A stretch of 7,651 bases of DNA, from assembly GCA_021204765.1 (NCBI GenBank), contig JAJPYU010000012.1:1-7651 (forward strand), in the 5' to 3' direction. Source of the DNA: Clostridiales bacterium. Its GTDB lineage: Bacteria > Bacillota > Clostridia > Lachnospirales > Lachnospiraceae. Position 1 is the stretch's first letter, and every line of letters begins with the position of its first letter. Of this stretch, positions 1 through 6,445 are shown one piece after another. The position numbers and the translations under genes are program-made. The notes below the pieces were generated by a model that was not told where the DNA came from, did not search any database, and worked only from the letters and a program-made list of their open reading frames with translations.

Positions 1-1
1 G

Positions 2-364
2 AGCAATATATATGACCCGGAGCTTAATAGCGCGGTGCGCAGGGCGGCGGACGCCATAGGGCTCTCCCTTAAGGAGGGTACCTACATCCAGTTCACCGGT
101 CCGGCATATGAGTCCCCGGCAGAGATACGCATGGCGAAAGCCATGGGAGCTGACGCTGTGGGGATGAGCACCGCCTGTGAGGCCGTGGCGGCAGTCCACA
201 TGGGTCTTCGGGTCTGCGGGATTTCATGCATATCCAATATGGCAGCAGGAATATCGAAGCACCCGCTCAGTCATGCCGAGGTTCAGGCTTCGGCGGACAG
301 AGTCGGACCGGTATTCCGCAAGCTTATAGAGGAGAGCATAACTGAGATAAGTAAAATAATATGA
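2..364 (+). CDS. punA: Purine nucleoside phosphorylase, type I (trimeric), C-terminal part; 5' end outside window
   Basis: Cytoplasmic enzyme that splits purine nucleosides with phosphate into free base and (deoxy)ribose-1-phosphate, in purine salvage. The frame is open from the left edge (reads SNIYDPELNSAV), so the GTG at 35 is internal, and about 120 C-terminal residues are visible. Family landmarks: a TGPAYESPAE block with the base-binding Glu (codon 110-112), the GADAVGMST block, the SNMAAG block with the base-binding Asn (codon 236-238), and LSHAEV with a His (codon 272-274) at the position that contacts the ribose 5'-OH in human PNP. Glu plus Asn indicates preference for 6-oxopurines (guanosine, inosine), and the His argues against a methylthio-nucleoside phosphorylase. 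The stop TGA overlaps the next gene's ATG as ATGA, so the two are probably co-translated. The family call is firm; the symbol is by analogy with other Firmicutes. Confidence 0.93.
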   Translation, partial: SNIYDPELNSAVRRAADAIGLSLKEGTYIQFTGPAYESPAEIRMAKAMGADAVGMSTACEAVAAVHMGLRVCGISCISNMAAGISKHPLSHAEVQASADRVGPVFRKLIEESITEISKII

Positions 365-1668
365 ATATACGATTTTTTAACGCAAAAATATTAATCCTTA
401 ATGATGAAGACGAATTCTCGGTGATACAGGGAGAGCTCTGGGTGTCGGCAAGCCGCATCATCTATGTCGGTGACGGCCGCCGCCCGGATGAGATACTGGC
501 TTCGCTTGGGATGAATGTCATCATGTGGGAGCGGGAGATCGACTGCAGGAGTAATCTCCTGATGCCGGGTTTTAAGAACGCCCACGCCCACACTTACATG
601 ACTTTCCTGCGCTCATACGCTGACGACTTGCCCCTTGAGGACTGGCTCTATACCATGTGCTTTCCCATGGAGGATAAGCTTACCGAGGAGAATGTCCGCC
701 CTTTCGAGCAGTTGGGCATAATGGAGTATCTCTCAAGCGGCATCACCACCTCCTTTGACATGTGCTACTTCCCGCCGGTCTACGCCAGAGTAGCGGCGGA
801 CTGCGGATTCAGGGCAGTGCAGGTCTCAGGGGTGAACAGCTTCGGCGGCAGCGCGGCAGTGGTGGAGGAGAATTATCATAAGGTAAACGAGACCAGTGAT
901 CTGACTTCCTTTATGATAGGCTTTCACGCCGAGTACACCACTAAGCCGGAACTGATGAGGCAGATAGCGGATCTGGCCCACAAGTATAAGTCCCCGGTCT
1001 ATCTGCACAATTCGGAGACGGAAAAGGAGACTCGGGAGTGTATAGAGCGTTACGGAATGACTCCCACGCAGCTCACCGATGAGCTGGGAATGTACGAGTA
1101 CGGCGGCGGCGGCTTCCACTGCATTTACCTGGACGATAAGGATGTGGAGATATTTAAGAAAAGGAAGCTTACCGCTGTGACCTGTCCGGCGTCCAACCTG
1201 AAGCTTGCCAGTGGGATTATGCCGCTGAAGAAATATTGTGATGCCGGGATAAATATCGCCATAGGCACCGACGGGGCCGCCAGCAATAACTGCCTGGATA
1301 TGTTTAAGGAGATGTTCCTTGCCTCCGCCCTGGCGAAAGTGAGTACCATGGATGCGGAGTGCATTGGTGCCGACAGGATACTCTATATGGCGACGGCCGG
1401 CGGAGCCCATGCCATGGGATTGGATGAGTGTGACAGGCTGGATGCCGGGAAGAAGGCGGACCTTATACTCATCGACCTCAAACAGCCGAATATGCAGCCG
1501 GAGAACAATATCATTAAAAATCTCGTCTACAGCGGGAGTCAGGCAAATGTGATCCTCACGATGGTAGATGGGGTGATCCGGTATGAGAATGGGAAATACA
1601 ACATTGGGGTGGAGCCGGAGGATATCTATAAAGAAACTAATGATATAATGAAGGATTTACGTACATAA
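361..1668 (+). CDS. Metal-dependent amidohydrolase, adenosine / S-adenosylhomocysteine / 5'-deoxyadenosine deaminase type (MtaD/TRZ-ATZ family)
   Basis: 435 residues, a normal length for the cytosolic amidohydrolase-superfamily deaminases that convert adenosyl compounds to inosyl compounds plus ammonia. Metal ligands are visible as H75 and H77 (NAHAHT), H216 (LHNSETE) and D304 (GTDGAASNN). The likely catalytic residues are E219 and H253 (GFHCIYL), and H189 (GFHAEY) sits where the family contacts substrate. The composite site of an N-terminal strand (VIQGELWVS) and a C-terminal segment (ADLILIDL, then VDGVIRYENG) flanks the TIM barrel as usual. No Shine-Dalgarno sequence lies close to the ATG; the 4-base ATGA overlap with the phosphorylase gene implies translational coupling, which supports this start. 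Pairing with a 6-oxopurine phosphorylase points to deamination followed by phosphorolysis. The exact substrate (SAH, methylthioadenosine, 5'-deoxyadenosine, adenosine) cannot be told from sequence, and a guanine- or triazine-type deaminase is less likely given the ASNNCLDMF motif. Confidence 0.85.
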   Translation: MNIRFFNAKILILNDEDEFSVIQGELWVSASRIIYVGDGRRPDEILASLGMNVIMWEREIDCRSNLLMPGFKNAHAHTYMTFLRSYADDLPLEDWLYTMCFPMEDKLTEENVRPFEQLGIMEYLSSGITTSFDMCYFPPVYARVAADCGFRAVQVSGVNSFGGSAAVVEENYHKVNETSDLTSFMIGFHAEYTTKPELMRQIADLAHKYKSPVYLHNSETEKETRECIERYGMTPTQLTDELGMYEYGGGGFHCIYLDDKDVEIFKKRKLTAVTCPASNLKLASGIMPLKKYCDAGINIAIGTDGAASNNCLDMFKEMFLASALAKVSTMDAECIGADRILYMATAGGAHAMGLDECDRLDAGKKADLILIDLKQPNMQPENNIIKNLVYSGSQANVILTMVDGVIRYENGKYNIGVEPEDIYKETNDIMKDLRT

Positions 1669-1721
1669 GGTGCCCTCATAACAAAAACATAGGGGAATTT
1701 CATAGTGGCATACTTTAATTT

Positions 1722-1735
1722 TTGTATGGATACAA
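1722..1735. promoter_or_regulatory. Operator-like perfect dyad TTGTAT-GG-ATACAA upstream of the RNase HI gene
   Basis: A 6-base perfect inverted repeat with a 2-base centre lies 25 bases before the RNase HI start, in the only non-coding gap between the salvage genes and the RNase HI-ClC pair. The 2-base centre is too tight for an RNA hairpin loop, so a dimeric DNA-binding protein is the more natural reading. The GG centre is unlike the CG-centred operators typical of LacI-family proteins. A well-placed -35/-10 pair could not be assigned around it. Function is inferred only. Confidence 0.3.
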
Positions 1736-1760
1736 GTGAAAGGCAGTAAGTTGGTATAAG

Positions 1761-2243
1761 ATGGGAACAAAAGTTGTTTTATATACAGACGGGTCTGCAA
1801 GGGGGAATCCTGACGGGCCCGGGGGTTATGGAGCAGTTTTACAGTTTACGGACTCGAGGGGAAACCTTCATGAGAAGGAGATGTCCGCAGGGTACCGGCG
1901 GACCACGAACAACCGTATGGAGCTGATGGCGGCAATAGCGGGGCTGGAGGCGCTGAACAGGCCCTGTCAGGTGGAGCTGTATTCGGATTCGAAGTACCTG
2001 ACAGATGCTTTTAACCAGCACTGGATACAGGGCTGGGTGAAGCGGGGATGGAAGAAAGCCGATAAGTCTCCGGTGAAAAATATTGATTTATGGAAACGGC
2101 TTCTTCAGGCCATGGAGCCTCACGAAGTGGAGTATAAATGGGTGAAAGGCCATGACGGACAGGCGGGAAATGAACGCTGCGACCGACTGGCTACACAGGC
2201 GGCAGACGGAGATGACCTGCTGGAGGATAACGAGGTAAGATGA
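1761..2243 (+). CDS. rnhA: Ribonuclease HI
   Basis: 160-residue cytoplasmic nuclease that cuts the RNA strand of RNA-DNA hybrids, removing primers and R-loops. All five family catalytic residues are present: D10 (YTDGSARGNPG-like loop, here YTDGSARGNPDG), E54 (NNRMELMA), D76 (YSDSKYL), H131 (KGHDGQAGN) and D141 (NERCDRLA). The basic handle region (WIQGWVKRGWKKADKSPVKN, residues 88-107) is of the E. coli type. There is no N-terminal hybrid-binding domain; the C-terminus ends in an acidic tail (DGDDLLEDNE). The ATG is preceded by only a weak ribosome site: the AAGG at 1740-1743 is about 17 bases upstream, so the start rests on the family's usual N-terminus directly before the first strand. The stop overlaps the ClC gene start (ATGA at 2240-2243). 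Confidence 0.96.
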   Translation: MGTKVVLYTDGSARGNPDGPGGYGAVLQFTDSRGNLHEKEMSAGYRRTTNNRMELMAAIAGLEALNRPCQVELYSDSKYLTDAFNQHWIQGWVKRGWKKADKSPVKNIDLWKRLLQAMEPHEVEYKWVKGHDGQAGNERCDRLATQAADGDDLLEDNEVR

Positions 2244-3547
2244 AGAGAGCAAGGACCGGCAATCCCATAACATTTTTCTTTGCAATCATAATCGGCGCAA
2301 TAATCGGAGCTCTGATATGGCTGTACTTAAAAGGGTCAAATGTGGGAATCACCCTGATCTGGGATATCATCCCGGAGTTTTTTGCAATTAAACATTACAC
2401 CATAGTCATGTGCATCATTGGCGGACTGGTCATAGGCCTGTTCCATCATTTCTGGGGCAAGTATCCCGATGATATCCGTGAGGCGATCTCGAGGCTGAGA
2501 GATGAGAAAAGCTATCCTTACAGGAAGCTGCCCCTGATCGTTATAGGCGCGTTCCTTCCCATCTTCTTCGGGGGATCCGTGGGACCTGAGGCCGGGCTTG
2601 TCTGCATATTGATAGCCCTGTGCTGTTGGGGCGTCGATATTTTAAGGGTAGGTAAATTTATTACCCAGGAGCTTGTGGCCGGCAATCCCTATATCGGCGG
2701 CGGATATATGCTGAAGCGTCTGCTCCGTGAGATCTTCAGGCTGCCTGATTCAGAGGAGAATATTAAAAAGGTACCCACATGGGAGCGCTGGGAGCAGGTG
2801 GTCTGCGGAATCTGTTCAGGCCTCACCGGCCTCATCATTTATCTGTTGTTTAATGTCATTTTCGGAAGGGTTTTTACCCTTCCCAGGCTGGAGTCGGGAG
2901 AGATCTACTTAAAAGAACGGTTTATGATCATCCTGCTCATTGCCGTGGGAATAGGAGCCGGGTATCTCTACCTGATATTCCACAAAGTCACTTCGATCTT
3001 CTTTGACAAAATGAGAGAAAAGAGACTGCACATATTGAACTCGATCCTGGGCGGCCTGGTGCTGGGTATCATCGGAACGATACAGCCTATGGTCATGTTC
3101 TCCGGCGGCAGCGACTTCCAGACCCTGCAGTATCAGGAATTCGCCGCGATACCCTACATGCTGGTGATCATAGGGGTGGTGAAGCTTTTCCTGACGAATT
3201 TCTGTATCGAGTCCGGCTGGCGGGGCGGACACTTTTTCCCGGTGCTCTTTGCCGGCCTGTCCATCGGATACGGCATAGCCATCATGATGGGGATAAACGA
3301 GATCGTTTCCGTCGTGGTGGTAAGCTGCGCACTGTTGGCTACCATGTTCCAGCAGCCTTTAGGTGCCCTGTTCCTCGGGGTGATATTCTTCCCCCTGGAT
3401 GATCTGGGATGGATGATCATCGCCTCGCTTGTGGCAGGTGTTATCCCGGTACCGGCACCCCTCCGTATGAATCCCGAGAACAAGGGATTCATCTACAGCA
3501 TCATACACAGGAAGGAAAGCCAGTTTAAGCTGCCCAGCTTTAAATAG
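2240..3547 (+). CDS. Divergent ClC-family anion channel/transporter (YfeO-like, lacks gating Glu)
   Basis: 435-residue polytopic inner-membrane protein with about ten hydrophobic segments, beginning at residues 10-31 and 52-71 and continuing to about 405. ClC hallmarks are present but altered. GGSVGPEAGL (111-120) aligns with the GREGP motif, putting Val114 where exchangers have the external gating Glu. GKYPDDI (73-79) aligns with GSGIPEI, putting Lys74 at the central Ser position. GGHFFP (329-334) keeps the GxFxP anion-pathway motif. VMFSGGSDF (285-293) is another conserved-looking segment. Substrate is therefore uncertain: chloride, fluoride or another anion, and probably not a classical 2Cl-/H+ exchanger. 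The start is supported by GAGG at 2232-2235 and by the ATGA overlap with rnhA, implying coupled translation. There is no cytoplasmic CBS domain, as is usual for bacterial forms. Confidence 0.88.
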   Translation: MKRARTGNPITFFFAIIIGAIIGALIWLYLKGSNVGITLIWDIIPEFFAIKHYTIVMCIIGGLVIGLFHHFWGKYPDDIREAISRLRDEKSYPYRKLPLIVIGAFLPIFFGGSVGPEAGLVCILIALCCWGVDILRVGKFITQELVAGNPYIGGGYMLKRLLREIFRLPDSEENIKKVPTWERWEQVVCGICSGLTGLIIYLLFNVIFGRVFTLPRLESGEIYLKERFMIILLIAVGIGAGYLYLIFHKVTSIFFDKMREKRLHILNSILGGLVLGIIGTIQPMVMFSGGSDFQTLQYQEFAAIPYMLVIIGVVKLFLTNFCIESGWRGGHFFPVLFAGLSIGYGIAIMMGINEIVSVVVVSCALLATMFQQPLGALFLGVIFFPLDDLGWMIIASLVAGVIPVPAPLRMNPENKGFIYSIIHRKESQFKLPSFK

Positions 3548-3578
3548 ATATAGTCGGGACAGGACAGTTTAAGCTGCC
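3521..3578 (+). repeat. 14-base direct repeat (CAGTTTAAGCTGCC), copies 44 bases apart, spanning the ClC stop codon
   Basis: Copy 1 is at 3521-3534, encoding QFKL and the start of the next codon near the ClC C-terminus. Copy 2 is at 3565-3578 in the intergenic gap, not in the same reading frame. The match is exact over 14 bases and ends abruptly on both sides. A small local duplication is the simplest explanation. The second copy supplies the left arm of the hairpin at 3574-3591. Confidence 0.6.
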
Positions 3579-3591
3579 GGCATCCCGGCAG
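3574..3591 (+). terminator. GC-rich hairpin after the ClC gene, possible weak terminator
   Basis: CTGCCGG at 3574-3580 pairs perfectly with CCGGCAG at 3585-3591 around a 4-base CATC loop, 26 bases after the ClC stop. An outer TTTA/TAAA pairing (3568-3571 with 3593-3596) could lengthen it across a small internal loop. The following bases are A/T-rich (GTAAATATATAG) but contain no T-run, so it is not a textbook intrinsic terminator. It could instead stabilise the 3' end or act as a pause site. Confidence 0.35.
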
Positions 3592-3630
3592 GTAAATATA
3601 TAGAAAATAAATCTGTGCAACGGACACCGA

Positions 3631-3647
3631 AAAATGCGAAGCATTTT
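3631..3647 (+). promoter_or_regulatory. Perfect AAAATGC-GAA-GCATTTT hairpin in the alaS leader
   Basis: A 7-base perfect stem closes a GAA triloop. The core GCGAAGC is known as an exceptionally stable DNA mini-hairpin. Flanking bases offer an alternative: CGAAAA at 3628-3633 is complementary to TTTTCG at 3656-3661, enclosing a shortened inner ATGC-GAA-GCAT stem. No T-run follows, so I do not call a terminator. It sits 53 bases before the alaS start. The rest of the 152-base gap (3548-3699) shows no T-box consensus (AGGGTGGNACCGCG) and no convincing -35/-10 pair. Confidence 0.4.
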
Positions 3648-3684
3648 GAGGGGGCTTTTCGCTTTACAAATACATATAAATAAT

Positions 3685-3690
3685 GGAGGA
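3685..3690 (+). promoter_or_regulatory. alaS: Strong ribosome binding site (GGAGGA) fixing the alaS start
   Basis: GGAGGA lies 9 bases before the ATG at 3700. The frame is open upstream to an in-frame ATG at 3634, but that codon has no ribosome site, falls inside the hairpin, and would add 22 residues unlike any AlaRS N-terminus. The protein starting MQYRGVNELR at 3700 matches the family start. Confidence 0.85.
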
Positions 3691-3699
3691 AACAAAGAT

Positions 3700-6378
3700 A
3701 TGCAATACCGCGGCGTAAACGAGCTGAGAAGAATGTACCTGGAGTTTTTCGAGGGGAAGGACCATCTGGCCATGAAGAGCTTTTCCCTTATCCCTCACAA
3801 TGACAACAGTCTGCTTCTGATAAATGCCGGCATGGCGCCCTTAAAGCCATATTTTACGGGGGCTGAGATCCCACCGAGGCGGCGCGTCACCACCTGTCAG
3901 AAGTGCATCCGCACAGGCGACATAGAAAATGTCGGAAAGACTGCCAGGCACCTGACCTTCTTCGAGATGCTGGGTAATTTCTCCTTTGGGGATTACTTTA
4001 AGCATGAGGCCATCGCCTGGTCCTGGGAATTTCTGACAGAGACCCTGGGTCTGGACCCGGAGAGGCTCTACCCCTCCATTTACGGCGAGGATGACGAAGC
4101 TTTTGATATCTGGACTAAGGAAGTGGGTGTTCCTGCGGAGAAGATCACCAGATTTTATCGCGATCCCGAGACGGGAGAGTGCGATAATTTCTGGGAGCAC
4201 GGTGCCGGCCCCTGCGGCCCCTGCTCTGAGATATATTACGACCGCGGCGAGAAGTACGGCTGCGGAAAGCCGGACTGCAGGGTGGGCTGCGACTGCGACC
4301 GCTATATGGAGGTCTGGAACAACGTCTTCACACAGTTCGACGGTGACGGCAAGGGCGGCTACGCGGAGCTGGACCAGAAAAATATTGATACCGGCATGGG
4401 CCTGGAGCGGCTGGCTGTGGTCATGCAGGAAGTGGACACGGTCTTTGACATTGACACAATGAAGGCCATCAGGGACAAGGTATGTGAGCTTTCCGGAAAG
4501 AAATATGAGACTGACGCCCTGGACGATGTCTCCATCAGGGTCATCACAGATCACATTCGTTCCGCTACATTCATGGTTTCCGACGGCATCATGCCTTCCA
4601 ATGAGGGGAGAGGCTATGTGCTGCGCCGTATCATCAGGCGTGCGGCCCGTCATGGAAAGATGCTGGGCATAGAGGGAGCATTCCTTGCTCAGGTGGCCAT
4701 GACTGTCATAACTGAGAGCTGCGACGGTTATCCGGAACTGATGGAAAAGAAGGATTTCATATTAAAGGTACTGACTCAGGAGGAGGAGCGCTTTGCCAGG
4801 ACTCTGGATCAGGGGCTTGCCATCCTGGCTGAGATGGAAGAGGAGATGCAGGCGGCGGGAGAGAAGGTGCTCTCCGGCGACAATGCTTTTAAACTCTATG
4901 ATACCTATGGATTCCCTGTTGATCTGACTGAGGAGATCCTGGCTGAGAAAGGCTTCACCTACGATGAGGAGGGCTTTGCAGCCGCCATGGAGAATCAGAG
5001 GCAGCAGGCTCGTGCCAGCAGGAAGACTACCAATTACACCGGCCACGAGGCCACGGTGTATGATGAGATAGATACGGCAATTACCACCACATTTACCGGC
5101 TATGAGAAGCTGGTAGATGAGGGCTGTGTAAAGGCTCTGGTACGGGCAGCCACAGAGGATGATGAGGCGGCCATAGCGGACGTCCTGGTGGACGGAGATG
5201 CCGGGACCATAGTCACGGACATCACCCCTTTCTATGCCACCATGGGCGGGCAGATCGGAGATATAGGATTTATAAAAGGCACTGACGGGGAGTTTGCCGT
5301 CACAGAGACCACGCCACTGGCCGGAGGCCGGGTGGCGCATATCGGTCATATGACATCAGGAATGATAAGAAATGGTGAGACAGTGACCTTATCTGTTGAC
5401 GCGAAAAACCGTGCGGCTACCTGTAAGAATCACTCAGCCACCCATCTGCTGCAGAAAGCTCTTCGGGAAGTCCTGGGCACCCATGTGGAGCAGGCGGGTT
5501 CCTATCAGGATGCTCATCGTACCAGATTCGACTTCTCACATTTTCAGGCTATGACAGCTGAGGAGCTGGCGAAGGTTGAGCAGATAGTAAATGAGGAGAT
5601 AGCCGCGAGCCTGCCGGTGAGAACTGATGTAATGACCATGGAGGAAGCCAAAAAGACCGGGGCCATGGCACTTTTCGGAGAGAAATACGGAGAGAAAGTC
5701 CGTGTGGTCTCTATGGGGGATTTCTCCAAAGAGTTCTGCGGCGGCACCCATGTGAAAAATACCGGCGATATCACCGCTTTCAAGATACTTTCCGAGAACG
5801 GTGTGGCGGCAGGAGTCAGGCGTATAGAGGCCCTGACCGGAGCCAATGTCTTCGAATATTATAAGAATGTCGAGTCTGAGCTTAATGCAGCGGCAGCGGC
5901 GGCGAAATCCACTCCTTCCGACCTGACGGAAAAGATAGCCCACATGCAGGCGGAGATAAAGGCTCTCATGTCCGAGAATGAGAGCTTAAAGAGTAAGATA
6001 GCCCAGTCCTCCATGGGTGATATCATGGATAAAGTCGTGGAGGTAAAGGGCGTGAAGCTTCTGGCGGCGGCAGTGCCGGATGTGGACATGAACGGACTCC
6101 GCGACCTGGGCGACCAGCTAAAGGATAAGCTGGGAGAGGGCGTAGTGCTCCTTGCCAGTGCCACAGGCGGAAAGGTAAGCCTTATGGCCATGGCCACCGA
6201 CGGTGCCATGAAGAAAGGGGCTCACGCCGGAAATCTCATAAAGGCCGTGGCAAAGAAAGTCGGCGGAGGCGGCGGAGGCCGTCCGAATATGGCCCAGGCC
6301 GGAGGAAAGAATCCCAATGGTGTACCGGAGGCAATAGCAGCTGCAGCTGAGGTACTTGAGGGACAGATTAATTGTTGA
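3700..6378 (+). CDS. alaS: Alanine--tRNA ligase (alanyl-tRNA synthetase)
   Basis: 892-residue cytoplasmic class II synthetase that charges tRNA-Ala and clears Ser- and Gly-tRNA-Ala; E. coli AlaRS is 876 residues. Domains in order: catalytic core at about 1-250, with motif 1 around LLLINAGMAPLKPYF (38-52), motif 2 around TTCQKCIRTGDIENVGKT to HLTFFEMLGNFSFGD (64-98), and motif 3 at GMGLERLAVV (232-241). Next come the tRNA-recognition helices (about 260-450) and the editing domain with zinc ligands H578 and H582 (NHSATHLL), C680 and H684 (FCGGTH). Last come a coiled-coil linker (about 722-770) and the C-Ala domain with a six-Gly stretch and RPNMAQAGG (855-869). The catalytic core carries a Cys-rich insert (C188, C193, C197, C199, near C172 and C175) of a kind I recall from clostridial AlaRS; zinc binding is possible but unproven. 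It appears to be transcribed apart from its neighbours, with gaps on both sides. No frameshift is seen. Confidence 0.98.
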   Translation: MQYRGVNELRRMYLEFFEGKDHLAMKSFSLIPHNDNSLLLINAGMAPLKPYFTGAEIPPRRRVTTCQKCIRTGDIENVGKTARHLTFFEMLGNFSFGDYFKHEAIAWSWEFLTETLGLDPERLYPSIYGEDDEAFDIWTKEVGVPAEKITRFYRDPETGECDNFWEHGAGPCGPCSEIYYDRGEKYGCGKPDCRVGCDCDRYMEVWNNVFTQFDGDGKGGYAELDQKNIDTGMGLERLAVVMQEVDTVFDIDTMKAIRDKVCELSGKKYETDALDDVSIRVITDHIRSATFMVSDGIMPSNEGRGYVLRRIIRRAARHGKMLGIEGAFLAQVAMTVITESCDGYPELMEKKDFILKVLTQEEERFARTLDQGLAILAEMEEEMQAAGEKVLSGDNAFKLYDTYGFPVDLTEEILAEKGFTYDEEGFAAAMENQRQQARASRKTTNYTGHEATVYDEIDTAITTTFTGYEKLVDEGCVKALVRAATEDDEAAIADVLVDGDAGTIVTDITPFYATMGGQIGDIGFIKGTDGEFAVTETTPLAGGRVAHIGHMTSGMIRNGETVTLSVDAKNRAATCKNHSATHLLQKALREVLGTHVEQAGSYQDAHRTRFDFSHFQAMTAEELAKVEQIVNEEIAASLPVRTDVMTMEEAKKTGAMALFGEKYGEKVRVVSMGDFSKEFCGGTHVKNTGDITAFKILSENGVAAGVRRIEALTGANVFEYYKNVESELNAAAAAAKSTPSDLTEKIAHMQAEIKALMSENESLKSKIAQSSMGDIMDKVVEVKGVKLLAAAVPDVDMNGLRDLGDQLKDKLGEGVVLLASATGGKVSLMAMATDGAMKKGAHAGNLIKAVAKKVGGGGGGRPNMAQAGGKNPNGVPEAIAAAAEVLEGQINC

Positions 6379-6411
6379 TCCGAGCGGGAATCGGAGATTT
6401 TTTCCGCTCCG
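6379..6411 (+). terminator. alaS 3' terminator-like element with mutually exclusive hairpins
   Basis: TCCGA (6379-6383) pairs with TCGGA (6391-6395) and is followed two bases later by six T's (6398-6403): a short intrinsic-terminator pattern directly after the alaS stop. A longer competing stem joins GAGCGGGAA (6382-6390) to TTTCCGCTC (6401-6409), nine pairs including one G-T, and would occlude the T-run. A third option pairs CGGAG (6392-6396) with CTCCG (6407-6411). The 5-pair terminator stem is weak, so partial read-through into the repressor gene is likely. Function is inferred from base pairing only. Confidence 0.5.
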
Positions 6412-6422
6412 CAAGCACCGAT

Positions 6423-6432
6423 ATTTATAAAT
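6423..6432. promoter_or_regulatory. AT-rich palindrome ATTTATAAAT upstream of the LacI-family gene (possible -10 / operator)
   Basis: A perfect 10-base palindrome containing TATAAA ends two bases before the GGAGGA ribosome site of the repressor gene. It could serve as a -10 element, but no good -35 lies 16-18 bases upstream, and transcription would then start almost at the ribosome site. A repressor-binding role is also possible. Weak evidence. Confidence 0.2.
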
Positions 6433-6445
6433 CCGGAGGAATGAA

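Noticed and set aside
826..1410. 194-codon open frame on the - strand inside the amidohydrolase gene
   Set aside because: Antisense to a gene with all catalytic motifs; no independent support.
1672..1697. Terminator after the amidohydrolase gene (CCCT ... AGGGG)
   Set aside because: Only four G-C-rich pairs around a long loop and no T-run follows.
3634..3699. Upstream in-frame ATG giving AlaRS a 22-residue N-terminal extension
   Set aside because: No ribosome site, lies in a hairpin, and GGAGGA before 3700 marks the family-typical start.
3548..3699. T-box riboswitch upstream of alaS
   Set aside because: The gap is only 152 bases and lacks the conserved T-box sequence and specifier architecture.
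3841..4653. 270-codon open frame on the - strand inside alaS
   Set aside because: It lies wholly inside a fully motif-supported alaS, has no recognisable domain, and is explained by the codon pattern of the sense gene.
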